Assembly: GCA_900551435.1 (NCBI GenBank)
Contig: URVW01000016.1
Span: 1 to 38,526, forward strand
Origin: an uncultured Faecalibacterium sp.
GTDB taxonomy: Bacteria > Bacillota > Clostridia > Oscillospirales > Ruminococcaceae
Reading direction: 5' to 3'
Length of the DNA stretch: 38,526 nt
Shown: positions 15,983-23,307 of the stretch, in pieces
Position numbering within the stretch: the stretch's first letter is position 1
How the letters are laid out: the number at the start of each line of letters is the position of its first letter
Translations under genes and position numbers: made by a program
Notes under the pieces: model-generated
What the model saw: the letters and a program-made list of their open reading frames with translations, nothing else
Told to the model about the DNA's origin: nothing
The model's database searches: none

Positions 15983-18370
15983 ATGGAACATTACGACTGG
16001 AACGACGGCTGGACCTTCACACCGAATTTTGACCCCGCGATCGTGCGGCCGGAATGCCCGGAACTGGAACTGACGCCGGTGCGCATTCCCCACACGGTCA
16101 AGACTCTGTCTTACAACTACTGTAGCGAGAACGATTACCAGCGCTTGTGCGGTTATCGGCGGGAGTTTTTTGCGCTCAAGGAGTGGCAGGGCCGCACCGT
16201 CCTGCTGACCTTCGACGCGGTGGCCCACGACGCCACGGTGTTCTGCAACGGACGCCGGATGTTCCATCACGGCTGCGGCTACACGGCCTTTACGGTCGAT
16301 CTGACCGAAGCGCTCCGTCTGGGCGAAAAAAACGTCGTCGCCGTCCGCTGTGACAGCCGCGAGGACCTGAACATCCCGCCCTTCGGGGGGCAGATCGATT
16401 TTCTGACCTACGGCGGCATCTACCGTGCTGTTTCGCTGGATGTCAAGGAACCGGCCTATCTGCGCGACATCTTCATCGAAGCACAGGCCGAGGGCGATTT
16501 CCGCATTTATACATCCACCGTGGGCGAGACGGTGGGCTGCACCCTCCAAGCGGAGATCCGCAGCCCCGCCGGGAGCCGCGCCGTCTACAGCGGCGAGCTG
16601 TCGCTCCCCATCATCGGGACCCTGAACGGCGTCCATCCGTGGAGCATCGACCACCCGTTCCTCTACACCCTGACCGTGCGGCTCATCCGCCCCGGGACCG
16701 GCGGACTGCCCGACCGCGTTCTGGACGAAAAGTCCACTCGGTTCGGCTTCCGGACCATCCAGTTCGTGGCGGGCGGGCTATATCTCAACGGCCAGCGGGT
16801 CGAGCTTCGGGGCCTGAACCGCCATCAAAGCTATGCCTATCAAGGCTACGCCATGCCGGACAGCATCCAGCAGCTGGACGCGCAGATTCTGAAAAAGCAG
16901 CTGGGCTGCAATGCCGTGCGCACCAGCCACTACCCCCAAAGCCCTGCGTTTCTGGACGCCTGTGACGAGCTGGGCCTTCTGGTCTTTCTCGAGATGCCCG
17001 GTTGGCAGCACATCGGCGACGAGAGCTGGAAGGCACAAGCCCTTCAGAACTGCCGCGAGATGGTCTGCCAGTGCCGGAACCACCCCAGCGTCTTTTTGTG
17101 GGGCGTGCGCATCAACGGCAGCGCCGACGACGAAGCCTTTTACAAGCGCACCAACGAAGCCGTTCACCGGCTGGACCCCACCCGCCCCACCGGCGGCGCG
17201 CACATCAACCGCCGGGACCAGCTTCTGGAGGACGTCTACGCCTACAACGATTACTCCTACAGCGGGCGCGGACCCGGCTGCGAGAACCGCTCGGCGGTCA
17301 CGCCCGACATCCGGAAAGGCTATCTGCTCAGTGAATTCGGCGGACAGCAGTTCCCGGCCAAGCCCTTTGACGATGAACCGCACCGGCTGGCACAGGCGCT
17401 GCGCTATGCTGCCGTGCTGAACGATTCCATTGCCCAGCCGGGGGTCGCGGGCAGTTTCGGCTGGTGCATGGCCGATTACAACACCCACCGTGAATTCGGC
17501 AGCGGCGACCGCATCTGCTACCACGGCGTGCTGGACCTGTTCCGGAACCCCAAGCTCTCCGCCGCCGTCTATGCCAGCCAGAAAACGCCCCGCTCTCCGT
17601 CCGATATCGTGCTGGAAGTCTCGTCCAGCATGGCGCTGGGCGACCATCCGGGCGGCTTTGCCGGAGCGTGCTGGGTGTTCACCAACGCCGAGAGCGTTCG
17701 GCTCTACCGCGACAATGACTTCATCGCCGAGTTCACCCCCGACCGCCGGGGCCGGTTCGCGGCGCTGCCCCATCCGCCCATCGAGGTGCAGGATTTCGTG
17801 GGGTCCCTGCTGGAAAAATACGAGGGGCTGGACCCCTCCACCGCCCCGCAGGTGGCCGCCATCCTGAACGAGATGCGCCGGGACGCCCTGAACCTTTCGC
17901 CCCTCAACCGCGCCCGTCTGCTGTCGCTGCGGATGAACTGGAACGATCTGCTCCAGATGTACTACAAATACATCGGCGTGCTGGGTTCGCCGTCCGGCGT
18001 CTACCGCTTCGAAGCCGTCTGGCACGGGCGTGCAGTCCGCACAGTGGTCAAAGAGCCGGTCCAGAGCGTCCGGCTGGAATGCACCGTCCTGAACCCGCTC
18101 CTGACCGACGGCCCCACATGGGACTGCGCCGCCGTCCGTCTGCGGGCCATCGACCAGAACGGCAACCTCCTGCCCTACTGCGGCGAGGCCGTCCAGCTGA
18201 GCGTGGAAGGCCCACTGAAGATCCTCGGCCCCAGCGTCGTTCCCCTGCGGGGCGGCATGGCCGGGACCTATCTTGCCACCACCGGCGAGGCGGGCCGCGC
18301 CGTCCTCCACTGTAAAATGGAGGGCGCACTGGACACCGAAGCGGCCATCACCATCCGGAAACGCGATTAA
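15983..18370 (+). CDS. Glycoside hydrolase family 2 protein (beta-galactosidase/glucuronidase-like), acid/base Glu apparently missing
   Basis: The 795-residue protein has the GH2 order: a sugar-binding jelly roll (about 1-155), an immunoglobulin-like domain, a TIM barrel (about 265-540) and extra C-terminal beta domains. L-R-G-L-N-R-H at 275-281 is the family signature at the barrel start. The nucleophile region S-E-F-G-G carries Glu451. The acid/base loop after N-H-P-S-V-F-L-W reads W-G-V-R-I-N-G-S (373-380), where Glu would be expected at 379, as in the N-E of other GH2 enzymes. If real, hydrolysis would be strongly impaired unless another residue substitutes. No signal peptide is seen, so it is cytoplasmic. 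It stands alone with its own terminator. The sugar specificity cannot be assigned. A GGAG sequence lies before the ATG. Confidence 0.87.
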   Translation: MEHYDWNDGWTFTPNFDPAIVRPECPELELTPVRIPHTVKTLSYNYCSENDYQRLCGYRREFFALKEWQGRTVLLTFDAVAHDATVFCNGRRMFHHGCGYTAFTVDLTEALRLGEKNVVAVRCDSREDLNIPPFGGQIDFLTYGGIYRAVSLDVKEPAYLRDIFIEAQAEGDFRIYTSTVGETVGCTLQAEIRSPAGSRAVYSGELSLPIIGTLNGVHPWSIDHPFLYTLTVRLIRPGTGGLPDRVLDEKSTRFGFRTIQFVAGGLYLNGQRVELRGLNRHQSYAYQGYAMPDSIQQLDAQILKKQLGCNAVRTSHYPQSPAFLDACDELGLLVFLEMPGWQHIGDESWKAQALQNCREMVCQCRNHPSVFLWGVRINGSADDEAFYKRTNEAVHRLDPTRPTGGAHINRRDQLLEDVYAYNDYSYSGRGPGCENRSAVTPDIRKGYLLSEFGGQQFPAKPFDDEPHRLAQALRYAAVLNDSIAQPGVAGSFGWCMADYNTHREFGSGDRICYHGVLDLFRNPKLSAAVYASQKTPRSPSDIVLEVSSSMALGDHPGGFAGACWVFTNAESVRLYRDNDFIAEFTPDRRGRFAALPHPPIEVQDFVGSLLEKYEGLDPSTAPQVAAILNEMRRDALNLSPLNRARLLSLRMNWNDLLQMYYKYIGVLGSPSGVYRFEAVWHGRAVRTVVKEPVQSVRLECTVLNPLLTDGPTWDCAAVRLRAIDQNGNLLPYCGEAVQLSVEGPLKILGPSVVPLRGGMAGTYLATTGEAGRAVLHCKMEGALDTEAAITIRKRD

Positions 18371-18392
18371 ATTTCGTCCTTTCATGATAGAT

Positions 18393-18421
18393 TTGCACTC
18401 CGTTCAAAGTTTTATCATGAT
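18393..18421 (+). promoter_or_regulatory. Putative promoter with overlapping inverted repeat upstream of the zinc-ribbon gene
   Basis: TTGCAC (18393-18398) and CATGAT (18416-18421) are 17 bases apart. The -10 overlaps one arm of an 8-bp perfect inverted repeat, TCATGATA (18382-18389) and TATCATGA (18413-18420), which flanks the -35 on its other side. This could be an operator, but the -10 is weak. Confidence 0.5.
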
Positions 18422-18453
18422 TGGCTGATATTCTATCCTTGTAAGGAACCAGA

Positions 18454-18478
18454 AGGACGGCTTCGGCCGTCCTCTTTT
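18454..18478 (+). terminator. UUCG-capped hairpin, probable GH2 terminator or leader attenuator
   Basis: An 8-bp perfect stem (18454-18461 with 18466-18473) is closed by a TTCG tetraloop and followed by CTTTTGAG. It may end GH2 transcription; if the promoter at 18393 is real, it also lies in the leader of the next gene. Confidence 0.7.
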
Positions 18479-18512
18479 GAGAAGATTTTTGAGCACAAAG
18501 GACTGTAAGACT

Positions 18513-18908
18513 ATGAGAGAGAAACTTCGCCGCTTTATGATCGGCCGTTACGGCACGGACGGTCTGAACCAGTTTTTGAGCGTGGCATCGCTGGTGCTGC
18601 TCCTGATCGCGATCGTCAGCCGCATCTCCCTGTTCACCTGGCTGGGCGCTGCGCTGCTGCTGTTCTGCTACTACCGCACCTTCAGCCGCAACATCTCCAA
18701 GCGGACCGAGGAAAATTACAAGTTCTACACCTTCAAGGACCGGGTGGACAACAAATTCCGCGGCTGGAAAGAACAGTGGGCCAGCCGCAAGGTCTACCAC
18801 TACTACCGCTGCCCCCAGTGCCACCAGAAGCTCCGCGTTCCGCGCGGACGGGGCCGCATTCAAATTTCCTGCCCCCGCTGCGGGACCCAGTTCATCAAGA
18901 AGAGCTGA
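18513..18908 (+). CDS. Membrane protein with C-terminal zinc ribbon, unknown function
   Basis: The 131-residue protein has two closely spaced hydrophobic segments (about 21-37 and 38-54), a charged linker, and a C-terminal zinc ribbon C-P-Q-C at 100-103 and C-P-R-C at 120-123. Both ends should be cytoplasmic, placing the zinc ribbon inside the cell. The ATG at 18513 is chosen because AAAGGA lies about 9 bases upstream; a longer frame 12 codons earlier has no such site. It is followed after 3 bases by a DUF5685-like gene, so the two are co-transcribed, and a J-domain gene follows. I do not recognise a named family; the ribbon could bind protein, RNA or DNA. Confidence 0.82.
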   Translation: MREKLRRFMIGRYGTDGLNQFLSVASLVLLLIAIVSRISLFTWLGAALLLFCYYRTFSRNISKRTEENYKFYTFKDRVDNKFRGWKEQWASRKVYHYYRCPQCHQKLRVPRGRGRIQISCPRCGTQFIKKS

Positions 18909-18911
18909 GCC

Positions 18912-19751
18912 ATGTTTGGTTATGTGATCCCGAATCAGGCGGCGCTCTCCCCCGAAGCACAGACGCGGTATCGTTCCGCGTACTGCGGGCTGTGCCGCCG
19001 CATCGGTGCGCTGCACGGTCTGCGGGGGCGGCTGACCCTGAGCTATGACCTGACATTTTTGAACCTGCTCCTGTCCAGCCTGTACGAGGGCGAGAGCGAG
19101 CTGCTCTCCGGGACGGACCATTGCCCCATCCACCCCATCCGGAAGTTCCCGTGGCGGGCCAGCGGCCCCACCGACTACTGCGCCGATCTGAGCGTTGCGC
19201 TCCACTACTACAACGCCGCCGACAAGTGGAACGATGACCACAGCTTGCTGGGGCTGGGATTCGAAAAGATGCTGGCTTCCCCCACCGAAGCCGCCGCCCA
19301 GCGCTGGCCGCGTCAGTGCGATGCCATTCGTTCCTGTCTGGACCGGCTGGCCCGCTTCGAGGCCGAGGGCAGCGAGGACTTGGACGCCGTATCGGGCTGC
19401 TTCGGCGACCTGATGGCCGAGCTGTTCGATTACAAGCAGGACCACTGGTCCCCCGAACTGCGCGCCATCGGCTTCAACCTCGGCAAGTATATCTATCTGT
19501 TAGACGCCTACGACGACCTTGTCCGCGACCAGCGCAAGGGCGCTTACAATCCCCTCCGCACCCTGAGCCAGCAGCCCGGGTACGAGGAAGAGATGAAGGA
19601 GATTTTCGAGCTGCTGCTCGCGAACTGCGCCCGCAGTTTCGAGCGGCTGCCCTGCGTCGAGGATGTGGACCTTCTGCGAAACATCCTGTATTCGGGCGTG
19701 TGGCTCAAATACAACTGCAAAAATGCAAAACAGCCCAACAAAACCGCCTGA
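18912..19751 (+). CDS. DUF5685-like protein
   Basis: The 279-residue soluble protein starts M-F-G-Y-V-I-P-N and has Y-C-G-L-C-R-R-I-G at 24-32, followed by a largely helical body with further Cys and His residues (D-H-C-P-I-H near 75, C-A-D-L near 96) and D-K-W-N-D-D-H after the Y-N-A-A block. These features match my memory of the DUF5685 family, often found in Clostridia near J-domain proteins; the family has no established function. Conserved Cys, His and Asp residues in helical segments suggest metal binding, which is an inference. It is in an operon with the zinc-ribbon gene upstream; its stop codon lies inside the terminator hairpin. Confidence 0.78.
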   Translation: MFGYVIPNQAALSPEAQTRYRSAYCGLCRRIGALHGLRGRLTLSYDLTFLNLLLSSLYEGESELLSGTDHCPIHPIRKFPWRASGPTDYCADLSVALHYYNAADKWNDDHSLLGLGFEKMLASPTEAAAQRWPRQCDAIRSCLDRLARFEAEGSEDLDAVSGCFGDLMAELFDYKQDHWSPELRAIGFNLGKYIYLLDAYDDLVRDQRKGAYNPLRTLSQQPGYEEEMKEIFELLLANCARSFERLPCVEDVDLLRNILYSGVWLKYNCKNAKQPNKTA

Positions 19752-19764
19752 TCTGGCGGTTTTC
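19741..19764 (+). terminator. Terminator of the zinc-ribbon/DUF5685 operon
   Basis: A perfect 9-bp stem AAAACCGCC/GGCGGTTTT with a 6-base loop includes the stop codon of the DUF5685-like gene in its left arm and loop and is followed by CTCTTG. Confidence 0.85.
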
Positions 19765-19767
19765 TCT

Positions 19768-19796
19768 TGATTTTTCAGGCATTGTCCTGTACACTT
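19768..19796 (+). promoter_or_regulatory. Promoter and leader hairpin of the J-domain gene
   Basis: TTGATT (19768-19773) and TACACT (19791-19796) are 17 bases apart. The leader starts with a 9-bp hairpin containing one G-U pair (19805-19813 with 19820-19828) about 30 bases before the ATG. Confidence 0.72.
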
Positions 19797-19858
19797 AAAA
19801 CTGCTTGTGCGGCAACGAGGCCGCGCAAAAGTCCGTAGAGATGTGAGGAAGTTGATCC

Positions 19859-20602
19859 ATGAAAGACCCCTATGAGGTGCTGGGCATCCAGCGCGGTGCA
19901 AGCGAGGAAGAAATCAAAAAAGCCTATCGTGCCAAGTGCAAGCGTTGGCATCCCGACCTGAACCCCAACGACCCCACGGCCGAAGAACATTTCAAGGAAG
20001 TTCAGGCCGCCTATGACGCCATCACCAAGGGCGAGACCGGCCCGCAGAACGGCGGCTACGGCAACCCCTACGGCGGCCAGCAGAGCTATGGCGGCTCCTA
20101 CTACGGCGGCTACCAGCAGCAGGGGTATCAGCAGCCGGGCAGCGACTGGGATTTCGGCTTTGATCCCTTCGGGTTCGGATTCGGTTTCGGCGGCTATCAG
20201 CAGCAGCGCGGGGCCAGCTACAACGGCTCCGACAGCCCCGAGCTGCAGGCCGCACGCAACTTTATCGCGAACCGCCGCTATGCGGAGGCCCGCCGGGTGC
20301 TGGATGGCATCGCCAACCGCACCGCCCGATGGTATTATCTCTCTTCGCTGGCCAATCAGGGCCTTGGCAACAGCATCGATGCGCTGCAGGATGCCCGCCG
20401 CGCGGCCCAGATGGAGCCGAACAACACGGAATATCAGGTGCATCTGCGCAATCTGCAGAGCGCCGGCCAGACCTACCGCACCCAGACCACCTATGCACAA
20501 CCGGGCGGCCTGATGCGCTGGTGCTGGAGCATGATCCTGCTGAACCTCCTGTGCAACTGCTGCTGTGGCGGCGGCTGGGGCTGGCGGTTCCGGGGAATTT
20601 AA
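19859..20602 (+). CDS. J-domain (DnaJ-like) protein with Gly/Tyr/Gln-rich linker and Cys-rich tail
   Basis: The 247-residue protein opens with a J domain (about 2-60) carrying the H-P-D tripeptide at 31-33, which stimulates the ATPase of an Hsp70 such as DnaK. It lacks the DnaJ zinc-finger and C-terminal substrate domains. A Gly/Tyr/Gln-rich stretch (about 60-125) is followed by a TPR-like helical region with N-R-R-Y-A-E-A-R-R-V-L-D-G. The last 30 residues are hydrophobic and Cys/Trp/Gly-rich (L-L-N-L-L-C-N-C-C-C-G-G-G-W-G-W), suggesting membrane attachment or metal binding. GAGGAAG precedes the ATG. It has its own promoter but lies next to the zinc-ribbon/DUF5685 operon. It is a specialised co-chaperone; the client is unknown. 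Confidence 0.88.
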   Translation: MKDPYEVLGIQRGASEEEIKKAYRAKCKRWHPDLNPNDPTAEEHFKEVQAAYDAITKGETGPQNGGYGNPYGGQQSYGGSYYGGYQQQGYQQPGSDWDFGFDPFGFGFGFGGYQQQRGASYNGSDSPELQAARNFIANRRYAEARRVLDGIANRTARWYYLSSLANQGLGNSIDALQDARRAAQMEPNNTEYQVHLRNLQSAGQTYRTQTTYAQPGGLMRWCWSMILLNLLCNCCCGGGWGWRFRGI

Positions 20603-20614
20603 CACGAAAGCAAG

Positions 20615-20662
20615 AATCCAGAACTGTGTCGCTGATTCAGCGCTGCAGTTCTGGATTTTTTA
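20615..20662 (+). terminator. Terminator of the J-domain gene
   Basis: A 12-bp perfect stem (20615-20626 with 20646-20657) encloses a smaller inner hairpin and ends in a run of T. It also lies downstream of the convergent small ORF. Confidence 0.92.
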
Positions 20663-20697
20663 TCGTTCGCGGTGCTCCGCGACCGCGAATCGGGTCG

Positions 20698-20868
20698 TCA
20701 GATCGCGTTTTTCTGCAAAAACTTTTCCATCCGATCCATGTAGTCCTCTGCCTGAACGATGAATCCCACATGCCCGCCGGGGACCGTGAGAATTTCTGCA
20801 TCCAGTTTGTTGAATAAATTCGCCAGACGGTCTTGATCTTCTTTTTTGAAGTCTCTGGTATCATTCAT
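20698..20868 (-). CDS. 56-residue ORF resembling the C-terminal end of an alpha/beta hydrolase
   Basis: The minus-strand frame reads MNDTRDFKKEDQDRLANLFN, then a strand and V-P-G-G-H-V-G-F-I-V, then an amphipathic helix ending in K-N-A-I. The sequence from N-D to the G-G-H-V-G-F-I segment looks like the catalytic-Asp turn, last strand, catalytic-His loop and last helix of an alpha/beta hydrolase, with no nucleophile elbow anywhere nearby. AGGAGG lies 9 bases before the ATG, so it may be translated. It follows the terminator of the secreted repeat-protein gene and may be a decayed gene end or a real small protein. I rate a remnant as somewhat more likely. A nearby frame at 20637-20864 has no ribosome binding site and is rejected. 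Confidence 0.5.
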   Translation of the reverse strand: MNDTRDFKKEDQDRLANLFNKLDAEILTVPGGHVGFIVQAEDYMDRMEKFLQKNAI

Positions 20869-20890
20869 GAGCGTCATCCTCCTAACGAAA

Positions 20891-20929
20891 CAGCCGGGAG
20901 GCGTTCCAAAAGCGGAAGCCTCCCGGCTG
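20891..20929 (-). terminator. Terminator of the secreted repeat-protein gene
   Basis: A perfect 12-bp stem (20891-20902 with 20918-20929) is followed on the minus strand by TTTCGTT. It begins 29 bases after the stop codon and lies just upstream of the 56-residue ORF. Confidence 0.88.
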
Positions 20930-20958
20930 CGTTTTTATAAGTTGTGTGCTCCGTCCGG

Positions 20959-23223
20959 TTACTTGAGCAGGGCGCTGTGGTCTGCGCCGCCAATGGTCAA
21001 GGCAGTGCGGACGCCGGTGTGAGTCCAGACGACGGCCGTTTCATCGGGGGCGTCGGGGTCAGCTGCCAGCAGGGCGTCCACCGAGACCGTGGTGGAGCGG
21101 GAGAGCAGGGTGGTGAACACAAGGGTCTTCACGCCCTGCGCCTTCAGGGTGCGGACCATGCCCAGCGTCAGGTGGGCCGAGGTCACGATGCCGTTGGCGC
21201 GGATGGTCAGGTTCGTGCTGTTCTGGGTGCAGGTGTGGGTGATCTGCTTGCCCAGAACGTTGGTGACATACAGCCCCTCCACCGTGACCGGGCGCTCCGC
21301 TTCCACCGAACCGGTGGAAGGTGCTTCTGCCGCTTTGGTTTCGGAGGGCGCTTGCTCGCGTACAACATCACCGGGCTGGGAAACATCGTCGCCCTTTGCA
21401 TTGCGGCGGGTGATGGTCGTGCCCACCTGCAAACCGGAGAACTGCGTTTCGCCGTTGATCGAATCGCCAATGGCCACATCGCCGCCGCCAGTGGCGTCGA
21501 TCGTCACCTTGCCTTCAACGGTAATATCAGACTTTACCTCAGTAGCACCGTCAGCAACACTGCCGCTGCCGATAGCCGCAGCACCGGCAAGGGGAGCATT
21601 TTCATCATTCAGAACGCCGCCGCCTGCAGCAGTAATGTTAGGAGAACCAGCTTCGGTGCTCTTGATGGAAACTTTGTTTCTGGTATCCTCGGTGTCGGGT
21701 TCTGTTTCTGCGCCGCCACCGATACCGGCAGCACCAGCGCCGCCCTGTGCATTTTCGATGGTGACATTGCCCTCGATGGTCACGTCACCAGTGCCAAGAG
21801 CACCGCCGCCGATACCGGCACCTTCTTCACCGCCGGTGGCGTTTCCGATTTGAGCGTTGCCTCTAATGATCACATTGCCGATGCCAATAGCGCCGCCGCC
21901 AATGCCGGAACCACCATAGCCACTTTTTGCATTTTCGATTTTGGCGTTGCCTTCAATGGTCACGTTGCCTACAGTTGAATCGATTACCATGCCATCGCCA
22001 TCGGGATACAAATCGCCTTGGCCGCTGCCGATGCCTGCACCGCCTGTCTTACTTTCAGCGTTTTCAATGATTGCATCACCTCTGATGATGATCTCGCTGT
22101 CACCATAGGTGCCACTGCCGATGCCGGCTCCAGCTTCACCGCCCTGTGCGTTTTTGATGACGGCATCACCTTCAATGGTCACTTTGCCCAGACCCTGATA
22201 GCCGCTGCCAATGCCAGCAGCCATATAGCCACCAGAGGCTTCGGTGATGGTGCCGCCGCTGATGGTGACAGTGCCATTTCCTCCAATGAGGGTGTCCTCC
22301 GGTATCGCGCCATAACCGCCACCAATACCGGCACCATAACTGCCCGTAGCCTTTGCGGTGATATCGCCGTCGGTAACTGTGACAGTACCATTGCCGTAGG
22401 CACCGCCGCCAATACCGGCACCCAGACTGCCGCCCGTAGCGGTGATCGTACCGCCGGAAATTGTCACATCGCCGTCACCGCCGACGGCGTCCGTGTCACC
22501 GGCACCGCCGCCAATACCGGCAGCCCCATTACCACCCGTGGCAGTGATCTCACCGCCCGTAATGGTCGCTTGGCCGTCATGTCCGTCACTGCCGCCGATG
22601 CCAGCACTGTGGTAACCACCCGTGGCAGTCAAACTGCCAGTAGTATCGGACGCACTTCCCTTTGCGGAGCCATCATCATTCTTTTCATCCTGAATCGTCA
22701 GCGTGCCGCTGTCGTCGGTCTTGTTATGCTCCAGACCGGCGTGGCCATATCCGCTTGTCAGCGTGTTGTTGCCGTTCAGCTCGATGTTCGTATTGCCGCT
22801 GCCGGTAACGCTTACAGCGGTCTTATAGGCGTTCGGGTCATAACCATGTTCGTGCCCTTCGTCTACATTGATCGTTACGTTATCCAGCGTGACATTCACC
22901 GTCTCGCCTTCACCTGCATTGATCGTTACTGTATTCGAAGACGCGGTAGAAGGGTCGCTGCTTTTGATAACCGTGTCCGTGTCATTCTCTTTTGTCGTCT
23001 CTCCCTGTGTGACATTGTTGCCGTTTGTACCAGCCGAAATCGAGATGTCACCATTTTCAATGAACCAGTCTTGCGCAAAGGCGGGGAGCGTCATCCCGAC
23101 CACAAGGGCGGCGGTGAGGGCGAGGGCCGCGGCGCGCTTTGCGGTGGAGCGGCGGGCAGTTTTGACCGCAGAAACCGGGCTGTGCCCCAGAACACGCATG
23201 GCGAGTTTGCGATAAGAGATCAT
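20959..23223 (-). CDS. Large secreted repeat (beta-solenoid-like) surface protein
   Basis: The 754-residue protein has a long secretion signal: basic N-region, hydrophobic core A-A-A-L-A-L-T-A-A-L-V-V-G-M and an A-F-A cleavage site before Q-D-W. The mature part begins with Asn/Thr/Gly-rich strands (about 45-170) like carbohydrate-binding beta-helix proteins. About ten repeats of some 30 residues follow, each with A-G-I-G-G-G or A-G-I-G-S-G followed by V-T-I-E/S-G-based strands. The end is a Pro/Glu/Ser linker and a roughly 130-residue C-terminal domain. There is no LPXTG or other anchor. The ATG at 23223 follows GGAGG; the 92-residue upstream extension is rejected because it runs through the promoter. 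Low GC relative to its neighbours and the repeats suggest fast evolution. Function unknown; adhesion or glycan binding is inference. Its promoter carries a G/C homopolymer. Confidence 0.85.
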   Translation of the reverse strand: MISYRKLAMRVLGHSPVSAVKTARRSTAKRAAALALTAALVVGMTLPAFAQDWFIENGDISISAGTNGNNVTQGETTKENDTDTVIKSSDPSTASSNTVTINAGEGETVNVTLDNVTINVDEGHEHGYDPNAYKTAVSVTGSGNTNIELNGNNTLTSGYGHAGLEHNKTDDSGTLTIQDEKNDDGSAKGSASDTTGSLTATGGYHSAGIGGSDGHDGQATITGGEITATGGNGAAGIGGGAGDTDAVGGDGDVTISGGTITATGGSLGAGIGGGAYGNGTVTVTDGDITAKATGSYGAGIGGGYGAIPEDTLIGGNGTVTISGGTITEASGGYMAAGIGSGYQGLGKVTIEGDAVIKNAQGGEAGAGIGSGTYGDSEIIIRGDAIIENAESKTGGAGIGSGQGDLYPDGDGMVIDSTVGNVTIEGNAKIENAKSGYGGSGIGGGAIGIGNVIIRGNAQIGNATGGEEGAGIGGGALGTGDVTIEGNVTIENAQGGAGAAGIGGGAETEPDTEDTRNKVSIKSTEAGSPNITAAGGGVLNDENAPLAGAAAIGSGSVADGATEVKSDITVEGKVTIDATGGGDVAIGDSINGETQFSGLQVGTTITRRNAKGDDVSQPGDVVREQAPSETKAAEAPSTGSVEAERPVTVEGLYVTNVLGKQITHTCTQNSTNLTIRANGIVTSAHLTLGMVRTLKAQGVKTLVFTTLLSRSTTVSVDALLAADPDAPDETAVVWTHTGVRTALTIGGADHSALLK
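21710..22615 (-). repeat. Tandem degenerate repeats encoding GIGGG/GIGSG motifs
   Basis: Ten imperfect units of roughly 85-110 bases recur, each with a core such as ccgccgccaataccggca on the plus strand, encoding A-G-I-G-G-G or A-G-I-G-S-G. The units are degenerate rather than identical, but the core is similar enough to permit recombination. Confidence 0.8.
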
Positions 23224-23278
23224 AAGTGGTACCTCCTTACAAAGTTTCAAATCCGGTAAAACATGGGCTTGTAAGGAA

Positions 23279-23307
23279 ATTATACCACTCTCCGGGGGGG
23301 GGTGCAA
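23279..23307 (-). promoter_or_regulatory. Promoter of the secreted repeat-protein gene with a nine-base homopolymer in its spacer
   Basis: On the minus strand TTGCAC (23302-23307) and a perfect TATAAT (23279-23284) are separated by exactly 17 bases. The spacer starts with eight C which, with the last base of the -35, form a run of nine (23294-23302). Gain or loss of one base would change the spacing. Near the predicted transcription start, CCTTACAA on the minus strand (23269-23276) is complementary to TTGTAAGG (23235-23242), which overlaps the ribosome binding site. Confidence 0.85.

Noticed and set aside
20637..20864. 75-residue minus-strand reading frame overlapping the small hydrolase-tail ORF
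   Set aside because: It has no ribosome binding site, unusual composition and runs into the terminator of the J-domain gene; the frame at 20698-20868 has a good site and a recognisable motif.
21710..22615. Repeat array as a CRISPR
   Set aside because: The units are degenerate, in frame, and encode periodic G-I-G-G-G motifs; there are no identical direct repeats with unique spacers of constant size.
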